Below are positions 11,152 to 20,786 of a DNA stretch of 64,000 bases, piece after piece. The number at the start of each line of letters is the position of its first letter. Position 1 is the first letter of the stretch. This DNA comes from Pseudomonas sp. MUP55 (GTDB lineage: Bacteria > Pseudomonadota > Gammaproteobacteria > Pseudomonadales > Pseudomonadaceae), in contig NZ_CP138214.1 of assembly GCF_034043515.1 (NCBI RefSeq), positions 5,339,501 through 5,403,500 on the forward strand. Direction: 5' to 3'. A model generated the notes under the pieces. The model saw only the letters and a list, made by a program, of their open reading frames with translations. It was not told the DNA's origin and did not search any database. The position numbers and the translations under genes were made by a program.

Positions 11152-13074
11152 ATGAGTATCTTTAGCCACTTCCAACAACGTTTCGAGTCCACACAACAGG
11201 AAGAACTCACGCTTCAAGAGTATCTTGAACTTTGCAAACGGGACCGCAGCACCTACGCGTCTGCCGCCGAGCGCCTGCTGCTGGCGATTGGCGAGCCGGA
11301 GTTGGTGGACACCTCGAACAATTCGCGTCTGTCGCGGATATTCTCCAACAAGGTGATCCGCCGTTATCCGGCCTTTGAAGACTTCCATGGCATGGAAGAA
11401 TGCATCGACCAGATCGTCTCCTACTTCCGCCATGCCGCCCAAGGCCTGGAGGAAAAGAAACAGATCCTCTACCTGCTCGGCCCGGTTGGCGGCGGCAAGT
11501 CGTCCCTGGCTGAAAAACTTAAGCAACTCATCGAAAAAGTGCCCTTCTACGCGATCAAGGGCTCGCCGGTGTTCGAGTCGCCCCTGGGCCTGTTCAACGC
11601 CACCGAAGATGGCGCGATCCTCGAAGAAGACTTCGGCATCCCACGGCGCTACCTCAATACCATCATGTCGCCCTGGGCCACCAAGCGCCTGTCCGAGTTC
11701 GGCGGAGATATCAGCCAGTTCCGCGTGGTCAAGCTCTACCCCTCGATCCTCAACCAGATCGGCGTCGCCAAGACCGAGCCGGGCGACGAGAACAACCAGG
11801 ATATTTCGGCGCTGGTGGGTAAGGTCGATATCCGAAAACTGGAAGAATTCCCGCAGAACGACGCCGACGCCTACAGCTACTCGGGCGCGCTGTGCCGGGC
11901 CAACCAGGGCCTGATGGAGTTCGTGGAGATGTTCAAGGCGCCGATCAAGGTGCTGCACCCACTGCTTACCGCAACCCAGGAAGGCAACTACAACAGTACC
12001 GAAGGCCTGGGCGCGATTCCGTTCACCGGGATCCTGCTGGCGCACTCCAACGAATCGGAGTGGCATACCTTCCGCAACAACAAGAACAACGAAGCCTTTA
12101 TCGACCGTATCTACATCGTCAAGGTGCCGTACTGCCTGCGGGTCAGTGACGAGATCAAGATCTACGACAAACTGCTGTTCAACAGCTCCCTGGCCAAGGC
12201 TCATTGCGCACCCGACACCCTGAAGATGCTCGCCCAGTTCACCGTGCTGTCGCGCCTCAAGGAGCCGGAGAACTCGAATATCTACTCGAAAATGCGGGTG
12301 TACGACGGCGAAAACCTCAAGGACACCGATCCCAAGGCCAAATCGATCCAGGAATACCGCGACACGGCGGGCGTCGATGAAGGCATGAACGGCCTGTCGA
12401 CGCGCTTTGCATTCAAGATTCTCTCCAAGGTCTTCAACTTCGACCCCCACGAGATCGCCGCCAACCCGGTGCACCTGTTGTACGTGCTGGAACAGCAGAT
12501 CGAACAGGAACAATTCCAGGCCGAAACCCGCGAGCGCTATCTGCGCTTCCTCAAGGAATACCTGGCGCCGCGCTATATCGAGTTCATCGGCAAGGAAATC
12601 CAGACCGCTTACCTCGAGTCCTACAGCGAGTACGGTCAGAACATCTTCGATCGCTACGTGCTGTACGCCGACTTCTGGATCCAGGACCAGGAATACCGCG
12701 ATCCGGAAACGGGCGAAATCCTCAACCGCGTGGCGCTCAACGAGGAACTGGAGAAGATCGAGAAACCCGCCGGCATCAGCAATCCGAAGGATTTCCGCAA
12801 CGAAATCGTCAACTTCGTGCTGCGCGCCCGCGCCAACAACAACGGCAAGAACCCAACCTGGCTCAGCTACGAGAAGCTGCGCGTAGTGATCGAGAAGAAA
12901 ATGTTCTCCAACACTGAAGATCTGCTGCCGGTTATCAGCTTCAACGCCAAGGCCAGCAAGGAGGATCAGCAAAAACACAACGACTTCGTCACACGAATGG
13001 TCGAGCGCGGCTACACCGACAAACAGGTACGCCTTCTTTCGGAATGGTACCTACGGGTCCGGAAATCGCAATGA
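11152..13074 (+). CDS. prkA: PrkA family serine protein kinase (YeaG)
   Basis: 640 residues from ATG 11152 (MSIFSHFQQRFES). An AAA-type module carries the Walker A LLGPVGGGKSSLAEKL (residues ~110-125). The C-terminal part is the PrkA kinase-like domain. In enterobacteria YeaG acts with YeaH and YcgB in nitrogen-starvation and stationary-phase adaptation. The frame is open 78 bases further upstream, but the conserved start is at 11152. It heads the three-gene prkA-yeaH-spoVR set, a co-occurring unit across proteobacteria. Kinase versus AAA protease activity is still debated for this family, so the product name follows convention. Confidence 0.93.
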   Translation: MSIFSHFQQRFESTQQEELTLQEYLELCKRDRSTYASAAERLLLAIGEPELVDTSNNSRLSRIFSNKVIRRYPAFEDFHGMEECIDQIVSYFRHAAQGLEEKKQILYLLGPVGGGKSSLAEKLKQLIEKVPFYAIKGSPVFESPLGLFNATEDGAILEEDFGIPRRYLNTIMSPWATKRLSEFGGDISQFRVVKLYPSILNQIGVAKTEPGDENNQDISALVGKVDIRKLEEFPQNDADAYSYSGALCRANQGLMEFVEMFKAPIKVLHPLLTATQEGNYNSTEGLGAIPFTGILLAHSNESEWHTFRNNKNNEAFIDRIYIVKVPYCLRVSDEIKIYDKLLFNSSLAKAHCAPDTLKMLAQFTVLSRLKEPENSNIYSKMRVYDGENLKDTDPKAKSIQEYRDTAGVDEGMNGLSTRFAFKILSKVFNFDPHEIAANPVHLLYVLEQQIEQEQFQAETRERYLRFLKEYLAPRYIEFIGKEIQTAYLESYSEYGQNIFDRYVLYADFWIQDQEYRDPETGEILNRVALNEELEKIEKPAGISNPKDFRNEIVNFVLRARANNNGKNPTWLSYEKLRVVIEKKMFSNTEDLLPVISFNAKASKEDQQKHNDFVTRMVERGYTDKQVRLLSEWYLRVRKSQ

Positions 13075-13075
13075 C

Positions 13076-13146
13076 GTAGCTGCAAGCTTTTAGCTACAAG
13101 CTGCAAGTAAAAGCCGATCCGCTTTTACTTGTCGCTTGCAGCTTAC
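13076..13146. repeat. Intra-operon inverted repeat between prkA and yeaH
   Basis: Right after the prkA stop lies a long imperfect inverted repeat: CTGCAAGTAAAAGC at about 13101-13114 pairs with GCTTTTACTTG and TTGCAG around 13121-13142, flanked by further AGCT/TAGCT copies. Pseudomonas genomes contain many such AGCTGCAAGCT-type elements. It ends ~28 bases before the yeaH start and may tune the ratio of prkA to yeaH/spoVR expression. Confidence 0.75.
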
Positions 13147-13173
13147 GACTTGAAGCTCCCCGGAGGGGCCCCC

Positions 13174-14445
13174 ATGAGCTATGTGATCGACCGACGCCTC
13201 AATGGCAAGAACAAGAGCACGGTAAACCGCCAGCGTTTCCTGCGGCGTTACCGCGACCACATCAAAAAGGCCGTTGAAGAGGCCGTCAGCCGCCGCTCCA
13301 TCACCGACATGGAGCATGGCGAACAAATCAGCATTCCCGGACGGGACATCGACGAACCGGTGCTGCACCACGGCCGGGGCGGCAAACAGACTGTCGTGCA
13401 TCCGGGCAACAAGGAATTCACCACAGGCGAACACATTCAGCGCCCGCAGGGGGGCGGTGGCGGCAAGGGCGCGGGCAAGGCCGGTAATTCCGGCGAAGGC
13501 ATGGATGAGTTCGTATTCCAGATCACCCAGGAGGAGTTTCTCGAATTCATGTTCGAGGACCTGGAGCTGCCCAACCTGGTCAAACGCAACCTGACCGGCA
13601 CCGACACCTTCAAAACCGTGCGTGCGGGTATCAGCAACGAAGGCAATCCGTCCCGTATCAACATCATCCGCACCCTGCGCTCGGCCCACGCTCGACGTAT
13701 CGCCCTGTCAGGCAGCAGCCGTGCAAAATTGAAGCAGGCCAAGGAAGAGTTGGCGCGATTGAAGCGCGAAGAGCCGGACAACTTCGGCGATATTCAGGAA
13801 ATCGAGGCGGAAATCGAGAAACTCAGCGCGCGCATTCACCGTGTGCCGTTTCTCGACACCTTCGACCTCAAATACAACCTGCTGGTCAAGCAGCCCAACC
13901 CCAGCTCCAAGGCCGTGATGTTCTGCCTGATGGACGTATCCGGCTCCATGACCCAGGCCACCAAGGACATTGCCAAGCGCTTCTTCATCCTGCTGTACCT
14001 GTTCCTGAAGCGAAACTACGACAAAATCGAAGTGGTGTTCATCCGTCATCACACCAGCGCTCGGGAAGTGGACGAAGAGGAGTTCTTCTACTCGCGTGAA
14101 ACCGGCGGCACCATCGTCTCCAGCGCGCTCAAGCTGATGCAGGAAATCATGGCCGAGCGTTACCCGGCCAACGAGTGGAATATCTATGCCGCCCAGGCGT
14201 CCGACGGTGACAACTGGAACGATGACTCGCCGATCTGCCGCGACATCCTGATCAACCAGATCATGCCTTTCGTGCAGTACTACACCTACGTCGAAATTAC
14301 CCCCCGTGAGCACCAGGCGCTATGGTTCGAATACGAACGCATCGGCGAAGCCTTTGCCGACACGTTCGCCCAGCAGCAACTGGTCTCGGCCGGCGATATC
14401 TACCCGGTCTTCCGTGAACTCTTCCAGCGCAGGTTAGTGACATGA
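13174..14445 (+). CDS. YeaH/YhbH family protein (DUF444)
   Basis: 423 residues from ATG 13174, preceded by GGAGG. The N-terminus [20 protein letters not shown] is typical. A glycine-rich, flexible segment lies around residues 85-110, and a von Willebrand A-like domain with the MIDAS motif [11 protein letters not shown] lies in the second half. The family is encoded between PrkA and SpoVR proteins in many proteobacteria and is thought to be a partner of the kinase. No enzymatic role is established. The stop overlaps the spoVR start in ATGA, so the pair are coupled. I saw no truncation. Confidence 0.93.
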   Translation: MSYVIDRRLNGKNKSTVNRQRFLRRYRDHIKKAVEEAVSRRSITDMEHGEQISIPGRDIDEPVLHHGRGGKQTVVHPGNKEFTTGEHIQRPQGGGGGKGAGKAGNSGEGMDEFVFQITQEEFLEFMFEDLELPNLVKRNLTGTDTFKTVRAGISNEGNPSRINIIRTLRSAHARRIALSGSSRAKLKQAKEELARLKREEPDNFGDIQEIEAEIEKLSARIHRVPFLDTFDLKYNLLVKQPNPSSKAVMFCLMDVSGSMTQATKDIAKRFFILLYLFLKRNYDKIEVVFIRHHTSAREVDEEEFFYSRETGGTIVSSALKLMQEIMAERYPANEWNIYAAQASDGDNWNDDSPICRDILINQIMPFVQYYTYVEITPREHQALWFEYERIGEAFADTFAQQQLVSAGDIYPVFRELFQRRLVT

Positions 14446-16007
14446 CCGCCAAAAAAGAGCATAAGCGCCAACCCATCTCCACCGGGTCCGAGTGGACCTT
14501 TGAACTGATCCAGGCCTACGACCGGGAAATCAGCCGTATCGCGGCCGGTTATGCGCTGGACACCTACCCCAATCAGATCGAAGTGATCACCGCCGAGCAG
14601 ATGATGGATGCCTACGCCTCCGTCGGCATGCCGCTGGGTTATCACCATTGGTCCTACGGCAAACACTTCCTCAGCACCGAGAAATCCTACACCCGGGGCC
14701 AGATGGGGCTGGCCTATGAGATCGTGATCAACTCCGACCCGTGCATCGCCTACCTGATGGAAGAAAACACCATCTGCATGCAGGCCTTGGTGGTGGCGCA
14801 CGCGTGCTACGGGCATAACAGCTTTTTCAAGGGCAACTACCTGTTCCGCACCTGGACCGACGCCAGTTCGATCATCGATTACCTGGTGTTCGCCAAGCAG
14901 TACATCATGCAATGCGAGGAGCGCCACGGCATCGACGCGGTAGAGGACCTGCTCGACTCCTGCCACGCCTTGATGAACTACGGCGTCGACCGCTACAAAC
15001 GCCCTTATCCGATTTCGGCCGAAGAAGAACGGCTGCGCCAGGCGGAGCGTGAGGAACACCTGCAGAAACAGATCAACGATTTGTGGCGCACCATTCCAAA
15101 GCGCGCCGACAAAAACAATGACAAGGACAACGCACGTTTCCCCGCCGAACCTCAGGAGAACATCCTGTATTTCCTGGAGAAACACGCACCGTTGCTGGAA
15201 CCCTGGCAACGGGAAATCGTGCGTATCGTGCGCAAGATCGCGCAGTATTTCTATCCACAGCGCCAGACTCAGGTGATGAACGAGGGTTGGGCGACGTTCT
15301 GGCACTACACCCTGATGAACGACCTGTACGACGAAGGCCTGGTCACCGACGGCTTCATGATGGAATTCCTCACATCCCACACCAGCGTGGTGTTCCAGCC
15401 CGGCTTCGACAGCCCGTACTACAACGGTATCAACCCCTACGCACTGGGCTTTGCGATGTACCGTGACATTCGTCGCATGTGCGAGCACCCCACCGAGGAA
15501 GACCGTCGCTGGTTCCCGGAAATCGCCGGCAGCGACTGGCTCTCCACCATCAAGTTCGCCATGAGCAGTTTCAAGGACGAAAGCTTCATCCTGCAGTACC
15601 TGTCGCCCCAGGTTATTCGCGACCTCAAGCTGTTCAGCATCCTGGATGACGACCTCAAGGACGATCTGGTTGTGCCGGCCATCCACGACGAGCCTGGCTA
15701 TCGCACCATTCGCGAGACCCTGGCAGCGCAGTACAACCTGGGCAACCGCGAGCCCAACGTACAGATCTACAGCATCGACGTGCGCGGTGACCGCTCACTG
15801 ACCTTGCGTCATCAACAGCACGACCGCAAACCCCTGGGCGAATCCACCGAGGAAGTACTCAAGCACCTGCACCGGCTATGGGGCTTCGATATCCACCTGG
15901 AAACCCTGCAGGGCGACCAAGTGATGAAAACCCACCATGTACCACCGCGCAGCGACCATAACGACAACGACTACGGCCGCCTGGACCTGGCCGTCGTACA
16001 TCTCTGA
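14442..16007 (+). CDS. SpoVR family protein (YcgB)
   Basis: 521 residues. The name comes from the Bacillus spore-cortex protein; in non-sporulating proteobacteria the homologue YcgB forms a functional set with YeaG (PrkA) and YeaH. The conserved region includes [23 protein letters not shown] and [11 protein letters not shown], rich in His and Glu that could bind metal, though no activity is known. It is coupled to the upstream gene by a four-base overlap and is followed by a strong hairpin terminator at 16014. Confidence 0.93.
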   Translation: MTAKKEHKRQPISTGSEWTFELIQAYDREISRIAAGYALDTYPNQIEVITAEQMMDAYASVGMPLGYHHWSYGKHFLSTEKSYTRGQMGLAYEIVINSDPCIAYLMEENTICMQALVVAHACYGHNSFFKGNYLFRTWTDASSIIDYLVFAKQYIMQCEERHGIDAVEDLLDSCHALMNYGVDRYKRPYPISAEEERLRQAEREEHLQKQINDLWRTIPKRADKNNDKDNARFPAEPQENILYFLEKHAPLLEPWQREIVRIVRKIAQYFYPQRQTQVMNEGWATFWHYTLMNDLYDEGLVTDGFMMEFLTSHTSVVFQPGFDSPYYNGINPYALGFAMYRDIRRMCEHPTEEDRRWFPEIAGSDWLSTIKFAMSSFKDESFILQYLSPQVIRDLKLFSILDDDLKDDLVVPAIHDEPGYRTIRETLAAQYNLGNREPNVQIYSIDVRGDRSLTLRHQQHDRKPLGESTEEVLKHLHRLWGFDIHLETLQGDQVMKTHHVPPRSDHNDNDYGRLDLAVVHL

Positions 16008-16013
16008 AACAGC

Positions 16014-16070
16014 AAAGCCTCCATTGGTAAGGCACAGGCGTTATCCTGTGCCGCTAATGGAGGCTTTTTC
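16014..16070 (+). terminator. Hairpin terminator that contains the cca ribosome-binding site
   Basis: AAAGCCTCCATT (16014-16025) pairs perfectly with AATGGAGGCTTT (16056-16067), with an inner stem GGCACAGG/CCTGTGCC, then a short T run. This should end the prkA-yeaH-spoVR transcript. GGAGG at 16059-16063, inside the 3' arm, is seven bases from the cca ATG at 16071, so the same stem would hide the cca SD in read-through RNA. Confidence 0.85.
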
Positions 16071-17303
16071 ATGAAAATCTACAAGGTCGGCGGTGCCGTG
16101 CGTGATCGCTTGCTGGGCATCGAGGTCACCGATATCGACCGCGTCGTCGTCGGCGCCACCGTCGAAGAAATGCAGGCCAAAGGCTTCAAACCGGTCGGCG
16201 CTGACTTCCCCGTGTTCCTGGACCCAAAAAACGGCGATGAATACGCCCTCGCCCGCACAGAGCGCAAAAGTGGCCGGGGCTACGGCGGCTTCGTGTTTCA
16301 CGCCAGCCCCGACGTCACGCTGGAAGAAGACCTGATACGCCGCGACTTGACCATCAATGCCATGGCCGAAGACGACGACGGTAACCTGACCGACCCCTAC
16401 CACGGTCAACGGGATTTGGAAGCGCGAATTTTACGCCACGTTTCCCCCGCGTTCGCCGAAGATCCACTGCGAGTCCTGCGCGTTGCGCGGTTTGCCGCGC
16501 GGTATGCGCACCTCGGTTTTACTGTCGCTTCGCAGACTCTGGAGCTGATGCGTCAACTCAGCGAATCCGGTGAACTGGAAGCCCTGACACCGGAGCGCAG
16601 CTGGAAGGAAATTTCCCGGGCACTGATGGAAGACCAGCCACAGGTGTTTATCCAGGTGCTGCGCGACTGCCATGCGTTGAAAACCTTGATGCCGGAAGTG
16701 GATGCGCTGTTCGGCGTACCGCAACCCGAAGCCCATCACCCCGAGATCGATACCGGCATACACACGCTAAGCGTGCTGGAGCAGGCTGCCGCACATAAGC
16801 AGCCGCTGACCGTGCGCTGGGCCTGCCTGCTGCATGACCTGGGCAAGGGCCTGACGCCTGTGGATAAGTTACCGCAGCATATTGCCCATGAGCACCGGGG
16901 CTTGAAGCTGATCAAGGCGGTCAATGAACGCTTCAAAGTGCCAAAGGATTGCCAGGAACTGGCGCTGCTGGTGGGGCAGTATCACACCCACGGGCATCGA
17001 GCCCTGGAGCTGAAGGCCTCGACGTTGCTGGAGCTGCTGCAAAGCTTCGACGTTTACCGTCGGCCGCAACGCTTCGAGGAGTTTGTGGTCGCCTGCGAGA
17101 TGGATGCGCGGGGCCGCAAGGGTCTGGAACAGCGCAGTTATCCACAGGCGGACTATTTGCGCGGCGCGGCGAAGACTGCGCGCGAGGTGGCCGTGGCGCC
17201 ACTGTTGGAGAAAGGCTTCAAAGGCCCGGAGTTGGGCGAAGCCCTGAAGCGTGAACGGCTTAACGCACTGAAAGCCTACAAGGAGCGACAAAGTTCATTG
17301 TAG
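16071..17303 (+). CDS. cca: Multifunctional CCA-adding tRNA nucleotidyltransferase
   Basis: 410 residues, the long gamma-proteobacterial form. Cca adds or repairs the 3' CCA of tRNAs. The N-terminal class II nucleotidyltransferase head has [13 protein letters not shown] and the metal-binding [18 protein letters not shown] is motif B. The C-terminal HD domain (LLHDLGKG and downstream His residues, ~residue 225 on) gives phosphatase and phosphodiesterase activities. The start follows a terminator-like hairpin holding its SD. Its TAG stop at 17301-17303 is the first triplet of a repeat element shared with folK. Confidence 0.95.
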   Translation: MKIYKVGGAVRDRLLGIEVTDIDRVVVGATVEEMQAKGFKPVGADFPVFLDPKNGDEYALARTERKSGRGYGGFVFHASPDVTLEEDLIRRDLTINAMAEDDDGNLTDPYHGQRDLEARILRHVSPAFAEDPLRVLRVARFAARYAHLGFTVASQTLELMRQLSESGELEALTPERSWKEISRALMEDQPQVFIQVLRDCHALKTLMPEVDALFGVPQPEAHHPEIDTGIHTLSVLEQAAAHKQPLTVRWACLLHDLGKGLTPVDKLPQHIAHEHRGLKLIKAVNERFKVPKDCQELALLVGQYHTHGHRALELKASTLLELLQSFDVYRRPQRFEEFVVACEMDARGRKGLEQRSYPQADYLRGAAKTAREVAVAPLLEKGFKGPELGEALKRERLNALKAYKERQSSL

Positions 17304-17380
17304 GAGCGAGCTTGCTCGCGAAAAACCTGAGAGCGCTGCGTTATCGTTCACGCTCTTCGCGAGCAAGCTCGGCTCCTACA
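17301..17380. repeat. Inverted repeat (second REP family) overlapping two stop codons
   Basis: TAGGAGCGAGCTTGCTCGCGA at the left and the near complement TCGCGAGCAAGCTCGGCTCCTA at the right enclose a ~35-base spacer. This family differs from the TGTGGGAGGG REPs. The left TAG is the cca stop and the right CTA is the folK stop on the other strand. It may serve as a shared bidirectional terminator. Confidence 0.88.
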
Positions 17381-17894
17381 GAAGCACGTCTGCCGTGAGT
17401 TGCCGGCCCCGCCACTCAAACGCCACCGGCGCAAGCACCTGATCGATCTGCGCATCACGCCACAGCGCCGCCATGGTCTTGCCCGCTTCAGGGTGCACAC
17501 GATCCGGCGCCATCATCGACAGCGGCCACAACACGAACGCGTTTTTCAGGATTTCTGCCCGCGGCAGGATCAAGCCGTCGAAATTACCCACCAAGTCGCC
17601 GTACAGCAGCACGTCGATATCCAACGGCAAACCTTTACGATCCGGCGCATAACGGCCGTTGTCGGCCTCGATGAATTTCAATCGGCGGTCCAGCTCCATC
17701 AATGGCAGGTCGGTATAGGCCGACACCACCAGATTGAAGAATGGCCCGCTCTTGATGCCCACCGGCTGGCTTTCGAATACCGCCGAACAGCGCATGTCCG
17801 TCAAAAAGCTCGCCAGCGCATCGAGCCCCGCACATAAATTGAGCTCGCGCTCGATATTACTGCCAAGGCCAAGGTAAACCTGAGTCAGCGACAT
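17376..17894 (-). CDS. folK: HPPK, 6-hydroxymethyl-7,8-dihydropterin pyrophosphokinase
   Basis: 172 residues. FolK transfers pyrophosphate from ATP to 6-hydroxymethyl-dihydropterin in folate synthesis. The N-terminus VYLGLGSNIERELN and the conserved DRKGLPLDIDVLLYGD (metal-binding Asp residues) and LPRAEILKNAFVLWPL are diagnostic. It overlaps folB, which supplies its substrate, by ten bases. Its last codon and stop are inside the repeat at 17301-17380. Pseudomonads often carry a second folK beside panB, so this is probably one of two. Confidence 0.94.
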   Translation of the reverse strand: MSLTQVYLGLGSNIERELNLCAGLDALASFLTDMRCSAVFESQPVGIKSGPFFNLVVSAYTDLPLMELDRRLKFIEADNGRYAPDRKGLPLDIDVLLYGDLVGNFDGLILPRAEILKNAFVLWPLSMMAPDRVHPEAGKTMAALWRDAQIDQVLAPVAFEWRGRQLTADVLL

Positions 17895-18238
17895 CCGCGC
17901 TCGATCTCCACGCCCACGCCCTTGGCCGCCGGGACGGCACCTGGCTTGGTCAGTTTGAGGTGCAGCCAGGGAATCTGGAATTCGCTCATCAGCACTTGGG
18001 CCAGGCGCTCGGCAAAGGTTTCCACCAGTTGGTACTGGGACTGCTCGGCAAAGGCCTGGATGCGCGCGGACACGCTGGCGTAATCCAGCGCCAGGGTCAG
18101 GTCGTCACCGGCAGCGGCCGGACGGTTATCCCAGGCAAAGCTCAGGTCCAGGCGCAGGCATTGACGGATTCCGCGCTCCCAGTCGTAGGCGCCGATCACG
18201 GTGTCGACTTCCAGGCCTTCGATAAACACTCTGTCCAA
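17885..18238 (-). CDS. folB: Dihydroneopterin aldolase FolB
   Basis: 117 residues if started at TTG 18238, where the conserved sequence [20 protein letters not shown] begins; an ATG eight codons upstream (18262) gives an N-terminal extension not typical of the family. FolB converts 7,8-dihydroneopterin to 6-hydroxymethyl-dihydropterin and glycolaldehyde, feeding FolK encoded just downstream. The Glu of IEGLEV and the C-terminal LKLTKPGAV with its catalytic Lys are present. Divergent from plsY with ~75 bases between them. Confidence 0.92.
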   Translation of the reverse strand: MDRVFIEGLEVDTVIGAYDWERGIRQCLRLDLSFAWDNRPAAAGDDLTLALDYASVSARIQAFAEQSQYQLVETFAERLAQVLMSEFQIPWLHLKLTKPGAVPAAKGVGVEIERGCR

Positions 18239-18312
18239 GCACTCTTCTCCGCAGCACGACAAGGGCGCAATGCCCCGTTAGAATCAGGGCGTCCTCGCCC
18301 GGAATAGTTAGC

Positions 18313-18882
18313 ATGTTTTGGTTACTGGCGATTCTCGCCTACCTGCTCGGCTCGCTGTCCTTTGCCATCTTGCTCAGCCGCCTGACGGGAAATCCCGATC
18401 CGCGAATGAGTGGCTCAGGCAATGCCGGTGCCACCAATATGCTGCGCCTGGCCGGCAAGAAACTTGCCGTGCTGACGTTGCTGGGCGACTTGTGCAAGGG
18501 CTTGCTGCCCGTACTGATCGCCAGCCTCGCCGGCCTGACCCTGCAACAACAGGCCTGGGTGGGCGTGTGCGCCGTCCTGGGCCATCTGTTCCCCTTGTAC
18601 TTCCGCTTTCGCGGCGGCAAAGGCGTCGCCACGGCGGCCGGCATGCTGCTGGGGATTTACCCCCCCGCAGCCTTGCTGGCGGTGCTCGCCTGGCTGCTGA
18701 CGTTCTACCTGACCCGTACCAGTTCCCTGGCTGCGCTGATCGCCACGCCGCTCACCCTGCCGTTGCTGGCCTGGCAGGCCCCGGCGGCATTGCTGCCCAT
18801 GAGCGTGCTGACCCTGCTGATCGTGTGGCGCCACCGCGGCAATCTACGCGACCTGTTTGCCGGGCGCGAACGGCATTTTTAA
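18313..18882 (+). CDS. plsY: Acyl-phosphate:glycerol-3-phosphate acyltransferase PlsY
   Basis: 189 residues, an integral membrane enzyme with about five predicted helices. It acylates glycerol-3-phosphate using acyl-phosphate made by PlsX, the first step of phospholipid synthesis. Cytosolic-loop motifs are visible: [13 protein letters not shown] (motif 1), GDLCKG (part of motif 2 region) and [14 protein letters not shown] (motif 3). The gene is monocistronic, convergent with tsaD. Confidence 0.95.
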   Translation: MFWLLAILAYLLGSLSFAILLSRLTGNPDPRMSGSGNAGATNMLRLAGKKLAVLTLLGDLCKGLLPVLIASLAGLTLQQQAWVGVCAVLGHLFPLYFRFRGGKGVATAAGMLLGIYPPAALLAVLAWLLTFYLTRTSSLAALIATPLTLPLLAWQAPAALLPMSVLTLLIVWRHRGNLRDLFAGRERHF

Positions 18883-18901
18883 ATAGCCTTCGTGCCAATG
18901 C

Positions 18902-19927
18902 TTACAACGGCGACAACTGCTCCATCGGCCAACGCGCCTGCACGCTGATCGCCAGGCTTTCATGTTGCCCTGCCATCAGACGCTGGCAGCCGGCGTAGGC
19001 GATCATCGCGCCATTGTCGGTGCAGAACTCTGGGCGCGCGTAGAACACCTCCCCCTTCATCTCGCCAAGCATTTTCTCCAACGAGCTGCGCAAGGCCTTG
19101 TTGGCGCTGACGCCGCCGGCAATCACCAGCCGCTGCATGCCGGCCTGTTTCAGGGCGCGCTTGCACTTGATGGTCAAAGTCTCTACCACGGCCTGCTGGA
19201 ACGCCAGCGCGATGTCGCAACGGGCTTGCTCGCCGTCGTCCCCGGCGCTGACGCTCTGCTGCCAGGTATTCAACGCGGAGGTTTTCAAGCCGCTGAAGCT
19301 GAACATCAAGCCAGGGCGATCGCACATCGGCCGAGGGAACGTGTAACGACCGGCCACGCCCTTTTCGGCGAGGCGGGCGATTTCCGGACCGCCGGGGTAA
19401 TTGAGCCCCATCATCTTCGCGGTCTTGTCGAATGCTTCGCCGGCGGCGTCGTCCAGGGACTCGCCCAACAGCGTGTATTGGCCGATGCCATCGACCTGAA
19501 CCAGCTGCGTATGCCCCCCCGAAACCAACAAAGCGACGAACGGGAACGCCGGCGGTGTTTTTTCCAGCATCGGCGCCAGCAAATGGCCTTCCATGTGGTG
19601 CACACCGAGGGCCGGAATGCCCCAGGCAAATGCCAGCGCCTGGGCACAGGAAGCCCCAACCAGCAGGGCTCCGACCAACCCGGGGCCTGCGGTATAAGCA
19701 ATCGCATCGATCTCGGTCGGCACGCAACCCGCCTCGTTCAACACCTGGCGAATCAATGGCAGCATACGTTTGACGTGATCACGGCTGGCAAGCTCCGGCA
19801 CCACGCCGCCATAGGCGCGATGCAGGTCGATCTGACTGAACAGCGCATCGGCCAAAAGCCCGCGTTCACTGTCGTAAAGTGCGACGCCGGTTTCGTCGCA
19901 GGAGGTTTCAAGTCCCAGTACTAGCAT
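18902..19927 (-). CDS. tsaD: tRNA N6-threonylcarbamoyladenosine transferase TsaD
   Basis: 341 residues. TsaD (Gcp/YgjD) with TsaB and TsaE transfers threonylcarbamoyl from TC-AMP to A37 of ANN-decoding tRNAs. The N-terminal [19 protein letters not shown] and the metal-binding HHMEGHLL are diagnostic, as is the ASKH-fold nucleotide site VSGGHTQL and [10 protein letters not shown]. It is divergent from rpsU, the classic gcp-rpsU-dnaG-rpoD arrangement of gamma-proteobacteria. Confidence 0.96.
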   Translation of the reverse strand: MLVLGLETSCDETGVALYDSERGLLADALFSQIDLHRAYGGVVPELASRDHVKRMLPLIRQVLNEAGCVPTEIDAIAYTAGPGLVGALLVGASCAQALAFAWGIPALGVHHMEGHLLAPMLEKTPPAFPFVALLVSGGHTQLVQVDGIGQYTLLGESLDDAAGEAFDKTAKMMGLNYPGGPEIARLAEKGVAGRYTFPRPMCDRPGLMFSFSGLKTSALNTWQQSVSAGDDGEQARCDIALAFQQAVVETLTIKCKRALKQAGMQRLVIAGGVSANKALRSSLEKMLGEMKGEVFYARPEFCTDNGAMIAYAGCQRLMAGQHESLAISVQARWPMEQLSPL

Positions 19928-20013
19928 GGGTTTGCGCCTTGTAGAGGCTGAATTCGAAGGCGCGCATAATAGTCGCCACTCCCCCTCCCGACTAGCGGTT
20001 TTCGATCAGAGGC

Positions 20014-20043
20014 TTTGCATTCCTGCCAATGAGGGGTTAACAT
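20014..20043 (+). promoter_or_regulatory. Candidate sigma-70 promoter of rpsU-dnaG-rpoD
   Basis: TTTGCA (20014-20019) and TAACAT (20038-20043) are 18 bases apart, ~86 bases before the rpsU ATG. Both hexamers match the consensus moderately. Position fits the expected head promoter of this operon. Not experimentally supported. Confidence 0.4.
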
Positions 20044-20129
20044 CCGCAACCCTTAAAAACCGACGACCTCAGCCGCGAATTTTTTGCGACGAGAACGTTG
20101 ATCCCGGTAATGAAAGAAGGTAGCTCTGG

Positions 20130-20345
20130 ATGCCAGCCGTCAAAGTAAAAGAGAACGAACCCTTCGACGTAGCTCTGCGTCGTTTCAAGCGCTCCTGCGA
20201 AAAAGCCGGTGTTCTGGCTGAAGTTCGTAGCCGCGAATTTTATGAGAAGCCAACTTCTGAGCGTAAGCGTAAGGCAGCAGCCGCTGTTAAGCGTCACGCC
20301 AAGAAAGTTCAGCGCGAACAGCGCCGCGCCGTTCGTCTGTACTAA
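20130..20345 (+). CDS. rpsU: 30S ribosomal protein bS21
   Basis: 71 residues, extremely basic, [20 protein letters not shown] being the universal start of bS21. The protein sits near the anti-SD end of 16S rRNA and is among the last added to the 30S subunit. An AGAAGG ribosome-binding site lies at 20115-20120. It is the first gene of the macromolecular synthesis operon with dnaG and rpoD. The coding sequence is AT-richer than its neighbours, which is normal for ribosomal protein genes. Confidence 0.98.
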
Positions 20346-20786
20346 TACACAGACGTTCGTAGCAAGCTTCTGCCAAGCCCGGCCCTCAGCCGGGCTGTTG
20401 GCATTTGCGGATATCGCTTGATGCTTCATCGTCGACGCCGCACACGCGACCGAGACACTGCTTCAAACGTCAGGACTGGCTCTTTTGCCAGCGGTGCACG
20501 TCTCTTCTGACGAGCCTAACAAGGCTACTGACGAGCACACCCTATTCTTCAAGCAGACGATCAACTGTGTCGACTGTGCCCATTGATGAGCTTCCGAGAC
20601 CGCCCACAGGTCAAGACCGGACTCACGGGCAACTTTTATTCGTCGAACACTGATAGAGACTAACGTCAGCGAATGTTCGACAGATACACTCCCTGACACC
20701 CCATGCAGACGATAATGATCGAGCACCCAACGTGCGCTTGAACATTTCACGGGCCCTCATTTACACGCAGTGATGACGAGAACGCC
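20346..20786 (+). other. 441-base rpsU-dnaG intergenic leader
   Basis: No convincing gene on either strand. A GC-rich hairpin, GCCCGGC/GCCGGGC (20377-20395), follows rpsU and lacks a good T tract, so it may be a partial terminator or processing site. Further on, GTCGAACA (20642-20649) and TGTTCGAC (20674-20681) form a perfect 8-base inverted repeat. TCTGACGAG and ACTGACGAG near 20506 and 20529 form a short direct repeat. I see nothing resembling a YqeY gene, which I recall lying here in P. aeruginosa. The dnaG start has only a weak SD. Confidence 0.6.
20375..20399 (+). terminator. Partial terminator/processing hairpin after rpsU
   Basis: AAGCCCGGC then five bases then GCCGGGCT forms a stable short stem 30 bases past the rpsU stop. 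There is no U run, so attenuation or RNA processing is more likely than full termination; E. coli also has a leaky terminator at this place, which keeps dnaG expression far below rpsU. Confidence 0.55.

Noticed and set aside
11047..12978. 643-codon open frame antisense to prkA
   Set aside because: GC-rich third positions keep the opposite frame open; the plus-strand gene has clear family motifs and the antisense product has no recognisable domain.
17148..17156. DnaA-box-like TTATCCACA inside cca
   Set aside because: Single copy within coding sequence; explained by codons for conserved residues and chance.
20463..20750. 95-codon open frame on the minus strand in the rpsU-dnaG gap
   Set aside because: No SD, no family resemblance, and codon use unlike the neighbours; treated as a chance frame in a leader region.
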